Of a stretch of DNA of 64,000 nt, positions 46,723 to 55,640 are shown piece by piece. The position numbers and the translations under genes were made by a program. This stretch comes from Demequina activiva (GTDB lineage Bacteria > Actinomycetota > Actinomycetes > Actinomycetales > Demequinaceae): contig NZ_BONR01000002.1 in NCBI RefSeq assembly GCF_016862815.1, positions 248,001-312,000 on the forward strand. The letters are read 5' to 3'. The notes beneath the pieces are model-generated. The model did no database searches. It saw only the letters and a list, made by a program, of their open reading frames with translations, and was not told the DNA's origin. The first letter of the stretch is position 1. The number at the start of each line of letters is the position of its first letter.

Positions 46723-47859
46723 CTAGCCCACCCTTTCCGCTCGTCCGAGGATTCCTTGTGGTCTCACCAGCAGCACCAGGATCAGGATGGCGAGAGCGGT
46801 GGCGTACTTGAGGTCGGGCCCGAGCCACAGGGTCGAGGTCTCGACCACGACGCCGATGACGAGGGATCCGACGAGGGCGCCGAAGGGCTGGCCGAGGCCG
46901 CCGAGCGTGACGGCCGCGAACATCAGCAGCAGCAGCTTGGCGCCCACATCGAACTTGGTGCCGGAGTCGTACAGAGCCATCAGGATGCCGCCCAGGGCGG
47001 CGAGGCTCGCTGCCATGATCCACACCAGTCGGATGATCGCGTCGACCTTGATGCCCGATGCCGCGGCGAGCGCCGGGTTGTCCGACACCGCACGGGTGGC
47101 GCGCCCGAGACGCGTGCGCAGCAGGAAGTACGCCACGGCCAGGAGGACGGCGATCGAGATGGCGATCGACACGGCGGTGGTGTCGCCCAGCTGGATGGGC
47201 CCCACCTGGCGGCGCTCCTCGATCGCGATCGAGACGCGCAGGCGGTCGGGGCCGATCCACCACTGCAGGAGGTTGAGGAGCGCGAGGGACAGTCCGATCG
47301 AGACGATCATCTGCTGGACCATCTTGACGCCGCGCTTGCGCAGCTTGGACCACAGGAAGCGGTCCTGGAGCCAGCCTGTTCCGCCCGCCACGACGATGGC
47401 CGCGATCGCAGCGAGCCAGAGCGGCCACCCGATCACGAACTCCCATGGCAGCAACGGCAGCGACACGGGCTGCTGAGTCGCGAAGAAGTAGGCGAGCATC
47501 GCACCCAGCGACACCTGCTCTCCATGCGCGAAGTTGCTCAGTCCGGTGGTGCCGTAGATGAGCGACAGTCCCACGGACGCGAGCGCCAGCAGGAGTCCGA
47601 ACACCAGGCCGTTGAACACGTTCTGCGCGATGCGGTTCGTGCCAGGGGCGTCTGCGGCGGTGTCGTCGACCGTCACCTCCGCCTCCGTGGTCTCGGCATC
47701 GGCATGGATCGCGCTCGTCTGCGCGACCGCTGTCGCTGCGTCCGGCGTGTCGGCCATGGCTGTGGAGCCGATGGTCGAGACGGCGAACACGGCGAGAGCA
47801 GCCACGACGAACACGATCAGCGCGCGCACGATGGCGCGTCGGTCGATTCTCTTCGTCAA
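46723..47859 (-). CDS. livH: Branched-chain amino-acid ABC transporter permease LivH
   Basis: A 378-residue permease, first gene of the minus-strand liv operon. Family motifs are SLIYGTTGLSNFAHGE and RATRAVSDNPALAAASGI. The first 80 residues are an unusual extension: one hydrophobic helix (about 12-30), then a polar Ala/Asp/Thr/Glu-rich stretch with no family match. The start is TTG 47859 after GGAGGGG. A later start near the first conserved helix would remove the extension, but no better ribosome binding site is seen. Confidence 0.9.
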   Translation of the reverse strand: MTKRIDRRAIVRALIVFVVAALAVFAVSTIGSTAMADTPDAATAVAQTSAIHADAETTEAEVTVDDTAADAPGTNRIAQNVFNGLVFGLLLALASVGLSLIYGTTGLSNFAHGEQVSLGAMLAYFFATQQPVSLPLLPWEFVIGWPLWLAAIAAIVVAGGTGWLQDRFLWSKLRKRGVKMVQQMIVSIGLSLALLNLLQWWIGPDRLRVSIAIEERRQVGPIQLGDTTAVSIAISIAVLLAVAYFLLRTRLGRATRAVSDNPALAAASGIKVDAIIRLVWIMAASLAALGGILMALYDSGTKFDVGAKLLLLMFAAVTLGGLGQPFGALVGSLVIGVVVETSTLWLGPDLKYATALAILILVLLVRPQGILGRAERVG

Positions 47860-47886
47860 GGATCCCCTCCAGGTCAGGATTGTCTC

Positions 47887-47892
47887 AACATA
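47887..47892 (-). promoter_or_regulatory. Candidate -10 element for livHMGF
   Basis: TATGTT on the minus strand would give a leader of about 20 bases ending in GGAGGGG before the TTG at 47859. Confidence 0.4.
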
Positions 47893-47909
47893 CGCGACGC
47901 ATGTTTCGA

Positions 47910-48323
47910 CTATGTGGCGGCGCGTTGACGAATAGCGCAGGTGAGTCGCGCCGTTGCGACCGGTCTGCCCTCTTCGTCCGTGATGTCGATCGAGTAGCTC
48001 GCGATGGTGCGCCCGCGGTGCAGCGCGGACGCCACCGCGCGGACGGCGCCCTCGCTCACCGCTCGGTGATGCGTGATGCTGAGGTCGATGCCCATGGCGA
48101 TGCCCTCCGGCATCGCGTGAGCCATGGCGGCGTACGACCCGAGCGTCTCTGCGAGCACCGCTGATGCGCCGCCATGCAGGAGCCCGTACGGCTGAGTGTT
48201 GCCGGAGACGGGCATCGAGCCCTCGGCGCGGTCGGGCGTCACGGAGTCGATGGAGATGCCCATCCGCTCCATGAGGGTGCCCCTGCCGAGCTCCTCCAGT
48301 GACACATCGTCGATGTCAGCCAT
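47910..48323 (-). CDS. PaaI-type hotdog thioesterase
   Basis: A 137-residue single hotdog-fold protein of the PaaI/YdiI family, which hydrolyses acyl-CoA thioesters. The key segment YGLLHGGASAVLAETLGSYAA and the MGIDLSITHHRAV strand are typical. A thioesterase also neighbours pykA and polA in mycobacteria. The ATG at 48323 lies only 18 bases from the divergent polA start. The physiological acyl-CoA is unknown. Confidence 0.85.
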   Translation of the reverse strand: MADIDDVSLEELGRGTLMERMGISIDSVTPDRAEGSMPVSGNTQPYGLLHGGASAVLAETLGSYAAMAHAMPEGIAMGIDLSITHHRAVSEGAVRAVASALHRGRTIASYSIDITDEEGRPVATARLTCAIRQRAAT

Positions 48324-48329
48324 AGAGGA

Positions 48330-48335
48330 TAGGTT
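48330..48335 (+). promoter_or_regulatory. Leaderless -10 element for polA
   Basis: TAGGTT ends 6 bases before the GTG at 48342. Confidence 0.6.
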
Positions 48336-48341
48336 GGCACA

Positions 48342-50999
48342 GTGAGCGACTCTCCACGACCAACGCTGCTGCTGATCGACGGACTTTCGATGGCTTTCCG
48401 GGCCTTCTTCGGCCTTCCGGTCGAGAACTTCGCGACCTCCACCGGCGTGCCGACCAACGCTGTCTACGGCTTCACGACGATGCTGGCCACGCTGATGCGG
48501 GAGCACCATCCCACCCACGTGGCCGTCGCGTTCGACCTTCCCGGCGGGACCTTCCGCACGGAGCGGCTCGAGTCGTACAAGGGTGGCCGCGCGGAGACCC
48601 CGCCGGAGTTCGAGCCGCAGGTGCCGCTCATCCGCGAGGTGCTCGATGCCCTCGGGGTCGCGGCGGTCGACAAGGAGCGCTACGAGGCCGACGACCTCCT
48701 CGCGACGTATGCGCGCCTGGGACGGGAGGCGGGCATGCGCGTGCTCGTGGTGTCGGGGGATCGCGACACGATCCAGCTCGTCACCGATGACGTGACCCTC
48801 CTGTACCCCCGCAAGGGTGTATCGGATCTGGTGCACTTCACGCCGGAGGCGGTCGACGAGAAGTACGGCGTGCAGCCCTCTCAGTATCCGGAGCTCGCGG
48901 CCCTCGTGGGCGAGACCAGCGACAACCTGCCCGGCGTGCCGGGCGTGGGGCCCAAGACCGCCGCGAAGTGGATCGGCGTGTACGGGAGCCTCGAGGAGAT
49001 CCTCGACAGCGCTGACGACGTTCCCGGCAAGGCGGGTCAGAGCCTTCGCGATCACCTCGACCAGGTGCGCCTCAACCGCGAGCTCAACCACCTCATCACG
49101 GACCTCGAGGTGCCGCTGACGGTGGACCAGCTCGAGTACGGCGGCGCCGATGCGGCGGCGATCCACCAGGTGTGCGACGCGCTGCAGTTCCGCACGCTGC
49201 GCGACCGCCTGCTCCCCTTCGCGAACGAGGACTCCACGGCCGATGCGCCCGACGCGCCAGAGGAGGTCGAGGTGGTGCTGGAGGGGGCGGTGGCCGCCGT
49301 CACGTCGCTGCCGGGTCCGGTCGCGCTCCACGTCGACGGCCGGATCGGCGCCGATGCGGATGCGTGGGCGCTGGGAGTGTGCGCGGACGGTCAGGCGTGG
49401 GGGATCGATCTGTCGTCGCTGGACGCCGCAGACGAGGCGGCGCTGCGCGCGTGGCTCGAGGACCCCGCCGTCGAGAAGGTGCTGCATGCCGCGAAGGATG
49501 CGTGGCATGCCCTCATCTCCCGTGGCATCGACCTGCAAGGGGTGACGGGGGACACCCAGATCGGCGCTTTCCTGGTGAATGCCGATCAGCGCGGCTTCGA
49601 CCTCGAGGCGGTGCTCCAGCGCTATCTGGGGATCACGATCTCCGGCGGTTCTGGCGGAGGCGAGCTCGACCTGGGGCTCGACGCACCGGCCGCTCAGGCA
49701 GCGGGCGCGACGGCCGCGCACGTCGCGCGCCTCGCCGCGGAGCTCGACGCCGAGGTCGATCGCCGCGGGATGGCGCAGCTGTACCGCGAGGTCGAGATTC
49801 CACTGATAGCCGTGCTCGCGCGCATGGAGCATGCGGGGATCGCGGTCGATCGCGAGCACCTGGGCTCGCTCGCCGACGCGACTCGCAGTCGCGCGGACCA
49901 GGCGGCCGCGATGGCCCACGACGCCATCGGCGGCGACGAGGTGAACCTCGGCTCGCCCAAGCAGCTTCAGGAGGTCCTCTTCGAACGTCTCGGGATGCCC
50001 AAGACCAAGAAGATCAAGACCGGATACTCGACCGACGCATCGTCCCTCGCGGATCTCCAGGCGAAGAGCCCTCATCCGTTCCTCGAGGCGCTCCTGGCGC
50101 ATCGGGACGCGGCCAAGCTGGGACAGATCATCGAGACCCTGGCGCAGTCGATTCGCGACGACTCCCGCATCCACACCACGTTCTCCCAGGTCGTGGCCTC
50201 GACGGGCCGGCTGAGCTCCAAGGACCCCAACCTCCAGAACATCCCGATCCGCACCGAGGAGGGCCACCGCATCCGGGAGGCCTTCGTGGTCGGCGAGGGC
50301 TTCGACACCCTGCTCACCGCCGACTACAGCCAGATCGAGATGCGCATCATGGCGCACCTGAGCAAGGACGACGGGCTGATCGAGGCGTTCCGCGCGGGAG
50401 AGGACCTGCACCGCTTCGTGGGCGCCCGCGTGTTCGGCGTGGAGCCCGAGGATGTGAGTCCTGAGATGCGGTCGAAGGTCAAGGCGATGAGCTACGGCCT
50501 CGCCTACGGGCTGTCCTCTTTCGGTCTCGCTCGCCAGCTGTCGGTTCCGGTCGGCGAGGCGCAGGCGCTGATGGACGACTACTTCGCGCGGTTCGGGGGC
50601 GTGCGGGAGTACCTGCGCTCGGTCGTGGAGAAGGCGCGCCAGGACGGGTACACCGAGACGATCCTGGGACGTCGCCGGTACATCCCCGACCTCACGTCCA
50701 CCAATCGACAGCGCCGCGACATCGCGGAGCGAGTCGCTCTCAACGCACCCATCCAGGGAAGCGCCGCGGACCTCATCAAGAAGGCGATGCTGGGCGTGGA
50801 CGCCGCGCTGCGGGACCAAGGTCTGGCCTCTCGTCAGCTGCTGCAGGTGCACGATGAGCTGGTGGTCGAGGTGGCGCCTGGCGAAGAGCAGGCAGTCGAG
50901 TCGATCCTCACGGACCAGATGCACGGCGCCGGCGACCTCTCGGTGCCCCTCGATGTTCACGTCGGCAGGGGCTCGAACTGGCGCACGGCCGGACACTAG
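48342..50999 (+). CDS. polA: DNA polymerase I
   Basis: An 885-residue repair and Okazaki-fragment polymerase. The N-terminal 5'-3' exonuclease (1-290) has LLLIDGLSMAFRAFFG and the metal-binding VVSGDRDTIQL. The middle 3'-5' exonuclease-like domain (about 310-490) lacks the canonical DxE motif, as in other actinobacteria. The polymerase domain has motif A DYSQIEMRIMAHL, motif B KVKAMSYGLAYGL and motif C QVHDELVVEV. The GTG start follows a leaderless promoter. Its stop TAG forms part of the pfkA promoter. Confidence 0.96.
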   Translation: MSDSPRPTLLLIDGLSMAFRAFFGLPVENFATSTGVPTNAVYGFTTMLATLMREHHPTHVAVAFDLPGGTFRTERLESYKGGRAETPPEFEPQVPLIREVLDALGVAAVDKERYEADDLLATYARLGREAGMRVLVVSGDRDTIQLVTDDVTLLYPRKGVSDLVHFTPEAVDEKYGVQPSQYPELAALVGETSDNLPGVPGVGPKTAAKWIGVYGSLEEILDSADDVPGKAGQSLRDHLDQVRLNRELNHLITDLEVPLTVDQLEYGGADAAAIHQVCDALQFRTLRDRLLPFANEDSTADAPDAPEEVEVVLEGAVAAVTSLPGPVALHVDGRIGADADAWALGVCADGQAWGIDLSSLDAADEAALRAWLEDPAVEKVLHAAKDAWHALISRGIDLQGVTGDTQIGAFLVNADQRGFDLEAVLQRYLGITISGGSGGGELDLGLDAPAAQAAGATAAHVARLAAELDAEVDRRGMAQLYREVEIPLIAVLARMEHAGIAVDREHLGSLADATRSRADQAAAMAHDAIGGDEVNLGSPKQLQEVLFERLGMPKTKKIKTGYSTDASSLADLQAKSPHPFLEALLAHRDAAKLGQIIETLAQSIRDDSRIHTTFSQVVASTGRLSSKDPNLQNIPIRTEEGHRIREAFVVGEGFDTLLTADYSQIEMRIMAHLSKDDGLIEAFRAGEDLHRFVGARVFGVEPEDVSPEMRSKVKAMSYGLAYGLSSFGLARQLSVPVGEAQALMDDYFARFGGVREYLRSVVEKARQDGYTETILGRRRYIPDLTSTNRQRRDIAERVALNAPIQGSAADLIKKAMLGVDAALRDQGLASRQLLQVHDELVVEVAPGEEQAVESILTDQMHGAGDLSVPLDVHVGRGSNWRTAGH

Positions 51000-51002
51000 G
51001 GT
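50997..51002 (+). promoter_or_regulatory. Leaderless -10 element for pfkA
   Basis: TAGGGT overlaps the polA stop codon and ends 6 bases before the ATG at 51009. Confidence 0.6.
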
Positions 51003-51008
51003 GGACGC

Positions 51009-52028
51009 ATGCGCGTAGGAATCCTGACCGGAGGCGGGGACTGCCCCGGCCTCAACGCCGCCATTCGAGCCGTCGTCAAGCGCGGCACGGCGGAGCATGG
51101 CATGTCGATCGTGGGCTTCCGCAACGGGTGGGAGGGCGTCATCAACGGTGATGCCGTCCCGCTCACCAGGGACGACGTGAGCGGCATCCTCGTTCACGGC
51201 GGCACCATGCTGGGCACCGCGCGCTGCCACCCTCACAAGGTCGAGGGCGGCCTGGACGCCGTGCACCAGACGTTCGAGGACGAGAAGCTGGACGCCCTCA
51301 TCTGCATCGGCGGCGACGGCACCCTCAAGGCGGCGTCCAAGGTGCACAAGTCCGGCGTGCCCGTCATCGGCATCCCCAAGACCATCGACAACGACGTGGT
51401 CGGCACCGACTCGTCGATCGGGTTCGACACCGCCGTGTCGATCGCGACGGAGGCCATCGACCGGCTGCACTCGACCGCGGAGTCCCACAACCGCGTCATG
51501 GTGGTGGAGCTCATGGGACGTCACTGCGGGTGGATCGCCGTGACGGCGGGCATCGCGGGCGGCGCCGACATCATCCTGGCGCCGGAGTCACCGTTCGACA
51601 TCGAGGCGATCGGCAAGAAGATCCGCCATCGTCACCGCTACAAGAACTTCTCCATCGTCGCCGTCGCGGAGGGCGCGATCCCCGCCGAGGGCAGCGATTG
51701 GGACGCGGACGACACCCTCGACTCGAAGGGCAACCCCATCGCGGGTCAGGTGGGCGCTCAGGTCACTCGCGCGATCGAGCGTGTGACCGGCTTCCCCACC
51801 CGTCTCACGACGTTGGGCTACGTCCAGCGCGGCGGAGTGCCCACGGCCGCGGACCGGCTCCTCGCCACCCGCTTCGGAGTGGCGGCGATCGACGCGGCGG
51901 CAGGCAAGGAGTTCGGCACGTTCACGGCGCTGCGAGGCGAGCGCATCGAGATGCTGGAGTTCTCGGAGATGGCAGGCAAGACCAAGTACGTCCCCGAGGA
52001 GCTGCTGCGGACCGCCTGGGGGCTCTAG
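51009..52028 (+). CDS. pfkA: 6-phosphofructokinase
   Basis: A 339-residue enzyme phosphorylating fructose 6-phosphate. The ATP-type glycine is kept in IGGDGTLKAA (E. coli position 104), while IPKTIDND carries Lys at E. coli position 124. Pyrophosphate-dependent enzymes have Asp and Lys there, so this is the mixed Gly/Lys group, some actinobacterial members of which are ATP-dependent. The catalytic TID and the sugar-binding MGRHCGW are present. It converges on the glycerophosphotransferase gene with a 4-base overlap. Confidence 0.94.
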   Translation: MRVGILTGGGDCPGLNAAIRAVVKRGTAEHGMSIVGFRNGWEGVINGDAVPLTRDDVSGILVHGGTMLGTARCHPHKVEGGLDAVHQTFEDEKLDALICIGGDGTLKAASKVHKSGVPVIGIPKTIDNDVVGTDSSIGFDTAVSIATEAIDRLHSTAESHNRVMVVELMGRHCGWIAVTAGIAGGADIILAPESPFDIEAIGKKIRHRHRYKNFSIVAVAEGAIPAEGSDWDADDTLDSKGNPIAGQVGAQVTRAIERVTGFPTRLTTLGYVQRGGVPTAADRLLATRFGVAAIDAAAGKEFGTFTALRGERIEMLEFSEMAGKTKYVPEELLRTAWGL

Positions 52029-53425
52029 CGCGCCGCAGCGCCGTCCGCGGAGGAGTCGTCCCCATCGACGTCCACCACGTCCTCGGGAGCGGGGACCGCT
52101 CGACGGGGCCTGCCGACGGGGGCGAGACGAGGCTCGATCGAGGGATCCTCGGGGTGGCTGACACGCGGGTGCGGCGTCCAGCCGGCGGGGTGCTCGGACG
52201 CGTACCCGTGGCCGGTCCACCTGCTCTCGGCCTCGCCCAGGAGCGCGACGCGCACCACCTTCTCCGCCGCGTTGCCGTCCTCGAAGGTGGCGAATCGGGC
52301 ACGGAAGGACGCACGGCGCTCGGCGTGCTCCGCCGACTCGTAGCTGCGTGACCTCAGGCTCTCGACCAGGTCCTGTGCGGTCGTGACCACCTGGCCCGGC
52401 GCATCGGCCGTGATGTCGAAGTACGCCCCCCGGCTCCACCGATAGTGGTCCCAGTCGTAGCAGAACAGCACGATGGGCCTGTCCAGCAGGGCGTAGTCGA
52501 ACATGGCGGACGAGTAGTCCGTGATGAGCGCATCCGAGGCGAGGTAGAGGTCCTCGACCTCCCACCCTCGGGACACATCGATCACCTGCTCAGGGATCAC
52601 GGTCCTGCCACGACGGTCGTGATAGTAGTGATCGCGCACCAGCAAGCGCGTGTCCGCTGGCAGCGACCGTGCGAAGGCGGTGAGGTCGAACTCGTCCTCG
52701 TGCGGCCCGCGGCGGGTGCGCCACGTGGGCATGTACAGGACGGCCCGCTCACCATCGGCCAGGCCCAGTCGCGCGCGCTGGTGACGACGGTCCTGCTCGG
52801 TGGCCGCGAACAGGACGTCGTTGCGTGGGAAGCCCACCTCGAGCTGCGTCGCGCCCGAGCTGTACGCCCGCTCCCACACCTCCGTGAGGTAGGGGCTCGT
52901 GGTCAGCGAGTACGTCCAGCGCTGACAGCGACGATGCATCGTCACGATGGTCGCGTCGGAGGGTCGCTCGCCCGAGTAGTGACGGTCGGCCCCCATGTAC
53001 TTCAGCGCGGTGCCGTGATGCGTCTGCACGTAGACCTGGCCGTCGCGCGCCGGCAGGCTCCAATGCGGGTTGGCATCGTCGACCACGAAGGACGCGGTCG
53101 CGATGAGTCGCAGGTAGGCGAGCGTGCGCGGGGTCACGTACTCCACTCCGTCGGGGATGAGGTGCACGTCCTGCTTGCGCACGATCCACACTCCTCGCAG
53201 GTGCGGCGCGATCTCCTGCTGCTTGCGATAGATCGCCAGCGGGTTGCCTCGCGGCGCACGGTGCCACACGGAGGTGTAGGCGACCAGGGTGGGGTCGAGG
53301 GGGAGGCGCTGGTAGTACCAGAGGCCCACCGTGCGGTCCTGCACGCCGCGCACAGCACGCCCCACGAAGGTGCGGGTGCGGCGGCGCAGCTTGCGCAGGC
53401 GAGCGGGGATCACGCCGCGAAGCAT
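52025..53425 (-). CDS. CDP-glycerol glycerophosphotransferase family protein (TagF-like)
   Basis: A 466-residue TagB/TagF-family enzyme that adds glycerol phosphate units from CDP-glycerol to a wall polymer. Family landmarks are QTHHGTALKYMG (first catalytic His region), YMPTWR, RDHYYHD and SDALITDYSSAMFDYALLDRP. A basic N-terminus (RKLRRRTRTF) suggests membrane association without a signal peptide. The last 60 residues are a Pro/Asp-rich tail. The divergent neighbour makes CDP-glycerol. Confidence 0.88.
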   Translation of the reverse strand: MLRGVIPARLRKLRRRTRTFVGRAVRGVQDRTVGLWYYQRLPLDPTLVAYTSVWHRAPRGNPLAIYRKQQEIAPHLRGVWIVRKQDVHLIPDGVEYVTPRTLAYLRLIATASFVVDDANPHWSLPARDGQVYVQTHHGTALKYMGADRHYSGERPSDATIVTMHRRCQRWTYSLTTSPYLTEVWERAYSSGATQLEVGFPRNDVLFAATEQDRRHQRARLGLADGERAVLYMPTWRTRRGPHEDEFDLTAFARSLPADTRLLVRDHYYHDRRGRTVIPEQVIDVSRGWEVEDLYLASDALITDYSSAMFDYALLDRPIVLFCYDWDHYRWSRGAYFDITADAPGQVVTTAQDLVESLRSRSYESAEHAERRASFRARFATFEDGNAAEKVVRVALLGEAESRWTGHGYASEHPAGWTPHPRVSHPEDPSIEPRLAPVGRPRRAVPAPEDVVDVDGDDSSADGAAAR

Positions 53426-53457
53426 AGCCGGTGAACGTTGCGTGAACGATGGCCGCC

Positions 53458-53463
53458 TATCCT
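53458..53463 (+). promoter_or_regulatory. Leaderless -10 element for tagD
   Basis: TATCCT ends 6 bases before the ATG at 53470. Confidence 0.6.
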
Positions 53464-53469
53464 GGTGCG

Positions 53470-53868
53470 ATGACGCGCGTGCTCACCTTCGGGACCTTCG
53501 ATCTGTTCCACATCGGCCATGTCAACGTGCTCCTGCGCGCCGCGGACCTGGGCGATCACCTCACGGTGGGCGTGTCCTCGGATGAGCTCACGATGGCGAA
53601 GAAGGGGCGCTACCCGGTCTATCGCGAGGAGCATCGCCTCGCGATCGTGAGCTCGCTGGCCTGCGTCGACGACGTGTTCGTGGAGCAGTCGCTGGAGCTC
53701 AAGGGCGAGTACATCGCGGAGCACCGCGCGGACGTGCTGGTGATGGGCGACGACTGGAAGGGTCGGTTCGATCACCACCGGGAGCAGTGCGAGGTGATCT
53801 ACCTGCCGCGCACCGCGGAGGTGTCGACCACCGACATCATCCAGAGCATCCGCCGAGACCTGGACTGA
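53470..53868 (+). CDS. tagD: Glycerol-3-phosphate cytidylyltransferase (TagD-like)
   Basis: A 132-residue nucleotidyltransferase that makes CDP-glycerol from CTP and glycerol 3-phosphate. The family hallmarks are GTFDLFHIGHVN (HxGH) near the N-terminus, MGDDWKGRFD in the middle and STTDII near the end. The length equals that of Bacillus TagD. A related alternative is a sugar or ethanolamine phosphate cytidylyltransferase, but the adjacent divergent glycerophosphotransferase supports CDP-glycerol. Confidence 0.87.
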   Translation: MTRVLTFGTFDLFHIGHVNVLLRAADLGDHLTVGVSSDELTMAKKGRYPVYREEHRLAIVSSLACVDDVFVEQSLELKGEYIAEHRADVLVMGDDWKGRFDHHREQCEVIYLPRTAEVSTTDIIQSIRRDLD

Positions 53869-53891
53869 CGTTCCGCGGAGGGCCGATGCGC

Positions 53892-53917
53892 GCCGCGGCC
53901 GGCAGTTCCGGCGCGGC
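53892..53917 (+). terminator. Terminator after tagD
   Basis: A stem of 6 plus 4 pairs with one bulged G (53892-53902 with 53908-53917) and loop CAGTT is followed by CTTTG. It lies 24 bases after the stop. Confidence 0.65.
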
Positions 53918-53919
53918 CT

Positions 53920-53948
53920 TTGTGCTGGGACGGGCGAAGCGGTAGGAT
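53920..53948 (+). promoter_or_regulatory. Promoter of rpsA
   Basis: TTGTGC (53920-53925) and TAGGAT (53943-53948) are separated by 17 bases, the best -35/-10 pair in the window. The leader is about 75 bases and contains the hairpin-prone GCCTGCGCGCAGGC. Confidence 0.65.
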
Positions 53949-54028
53949 GAATGTCGGTCTCGTGCGCCTGCGCGCAGGCCGGTCCATGTCCATACGATTC
54001 ATCCATTCTTCATCGGAGCTACTCCTTA

Positions 54029-55513
54029 ATGTCCGTATCCACCCCCGAGTCCACCCCCATCGCAGTCAACGACATCGGCTCGAGTGAGGACTTCCTCGCC
54101 GCGATTGACGCGACCATCAAGAACTTCGACGACGGAGACCTCGTCGAGGGCACCATCGTCAAGGTCGACCGCGACGAGGTCCTGCTCGACATCGGCTACA
54201 AGACCGAGGGCGTCATCCCCGTTCGCGAGCTGTCGATCCGTCACGACGCCGACCCCGATGAGGTCGTGGCCGTCGGCGACACCGTCGAGGCCCTCGTTCT
54301 TCAGAAGGAGGACAAGGAAGGCCGCCTCATCCTGTCCAAGAAGCGTGCGCAGTACGAGCGCGCCTGGGGCTCGATCGAGAAGATCAAGGAAGAGGACGGC
54401 GTCGTCACCGGCTCCGTCATCGAGGTCGTCAAGGGTGGCCTGATCGTGGACATCGGTCTGCGCGGCTTCCTCCCGGCCTCCCTGGTCGAGATGCGTCGCG
54501 TGCGCGACCTCGGCCCGTACATCGGCCAGCAGATCGAGGCGAAGATCATCGAGCTCGACAAGAACCGCAACAACGTGGTCCTGTCGCGCCGTGCCTTCCT
54601 CGAGCAGACGCAGTCCGAGGTGCGCTCGAGCTTCCTCACGGCGCTGCAGCCGGGCCAGGTCCGCAAGGGCACCGTCTCCTCGATCGTCAACTTCGGCGCG
54701 TTCGTCGACCTGGGCGGCGTGGACGGCCTGGTGCACGTCTCGGAGCTGTCCTGGAAGCACATCGACCACCCCAACGAGGTCGTCTCCGTGGGCCAGGAGG
54801 TCGAGGTCGAGGTTCTCGACATCGACATGGACCGCGAGCGGGTCTCGCTGTCGCTCAAGGCGACCCAGGAGGACCCCTGGGAGGTCTACGCTCGCACGCA
54901 CGCGATCGGCCAGATCGTTCCCGGCAAGGTCACCAAGCTCGTTCCGTTCGGCGCCTTCGTGCGCGTGTTCGACGGCATCGAGGGCCTGGTGCACATCTCG
55001 GAGCTCGCCGTGCGTCACGTGGACCTGCCAGAGCAGGTCGTGCAGGCGGACGAGGAGGTCTTCGTCAAGATCATCGACATCGACCTCGAGCGTCGCCGCA
55101 TCTCGCTGTCCATCAAGCAGGCCAACGAGGGCGTCGACCCGGCCGGCGAGGACTTCGACCCGGCGCTGTACGGCATGACCGCCGAGTACGACGAGACCGG
55201 CAACTACAAGTACCCCGAGGGCTTCGACCCCGAGACCCAGGAGTGGCGCGACGGCTTCGACGAGCAGCGCGAGGCCTGGGAGGCGGAGTACGCGAAGGCT
55301 CACGAGCGCTGGGAGGCGCACAAGGCGTTCGTCGCGAAGCAGGAGGAGCAGGCCGCCGAGGCCGAGACCGTCGGTGCCGCGGCGCCGCGCAAGCGTGGGC
55401 CCAAGGCCGACGCGGGCGCCTCGTACACCTCGCACGACGAGACGGCCGATGCGGGAACCCTCGCCTCGGACGAGCGTCTCGCCGCGCTGCGCGAGAAGCT
55501 CACGGGCAACTAA
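54029..55513 (+). CDS. rpsA: 30S ribosomal protein S1
   Basis: A 494-residue S1 with four S1/OB repeats (about residues 38-105, 123-188, 208-276, 293-362), each with the GxV...G(A)FV/LPxS/GLVHxSEL pattern. A hydrophilic C-terminal region rich in Glu, Ala and Lys follows. S1 helps mRNA binding in canonical initiation; its exact role in leaderless-rich actinobacteria is less clear. The ATG has GGAG upstream. The polA-rpsA-coaE-uvrB order is conserved in actinobacteria. Confidence 0.96.
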   Translation: MSVSTPESTPIAVNDIGSSEDFLAAIDATIKNFDDGDLVEGTIVKVDRDEVLLDIGYKTEGVIPVRELSIRHDADPDEVVAVGDTVEALVLQKEDKEGRLILSKKRAQYERAWGSIEKIKEEDGVVTGSVIEVVKGGLIVDIGLRGFLPASLVEMRRVRDLGPYIGQQIEAKIIELDKNRNNVVLSRRAFLEQTQSEVRSSFLTALQPGQVRKGTVSSIVNFGAFVDLGGVDGLVHVSELSWKHIDHPNEVVSVGQEVEVEVLDIDMDRERVSLSLKATQEDPWEVYARTHAIGQIVPGKVTKLVPFGAFVRVFDGIEGLVHISELAVRHVDLPEQVVQADEEVFVKIIDIDLERRRISLSIKQANEGVDPAGEDFDPALYGMTAEYDETGNYKYPEGFDPETQEWRDGFDEQREAWEAEYAKAHERWEAHKAFVAKQEEQAAEAETVGAAAPRKRGPKADAGASYTSHDETADAGTLASDERLAALREKLTGN

Positions 55514-55525
55514 GCACCCGTACGA

Positions 55526-55563
55526 CGACAGGGCCGCGATCCGCCAGGATCGCGGCCCTGTCG
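55526..55563 (+). terminator. Terminator after rpsA
   Basis: A perfect 17-pair stem (55526-55542 with 55547-55563) with loop GCCA begins 12 bases after the stop. Confidence 0.88.
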
Positions 55564-55628
55564 CATGTCCGCCACCAGGCCGCGAACGTCCCACGGCGCG
55601 CTGTCTGGCGTGTGCGGTCCGGGGGTGC

Positions 55629-55634
55629 GACACT
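55629..55634 (+). promoter_or_regulatory. Weak leaderless -10 candidate for coaE
   Basis: GACACT keeps the second A and last T of the hexamer and ends 6 bases before the ATG at 55641. Confidence 0.3.
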
Positions 55635-55640
55635 CGCTCC

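Noticed and set aside
47892..47909. SOS-like sequence (TCGAAACATGCGTCGCG on the minus strand) upstream of livH
   Set aside because: The left half has an extra base and the right half lacks GTTCGA, so it is not a LexA box.
47910..51524. 1200-codon minus-strand frame running through polA
   Set aside because: Only its last 137 codons (the thioesterase) show homology; the rest is a shadow of polA and pfkA.
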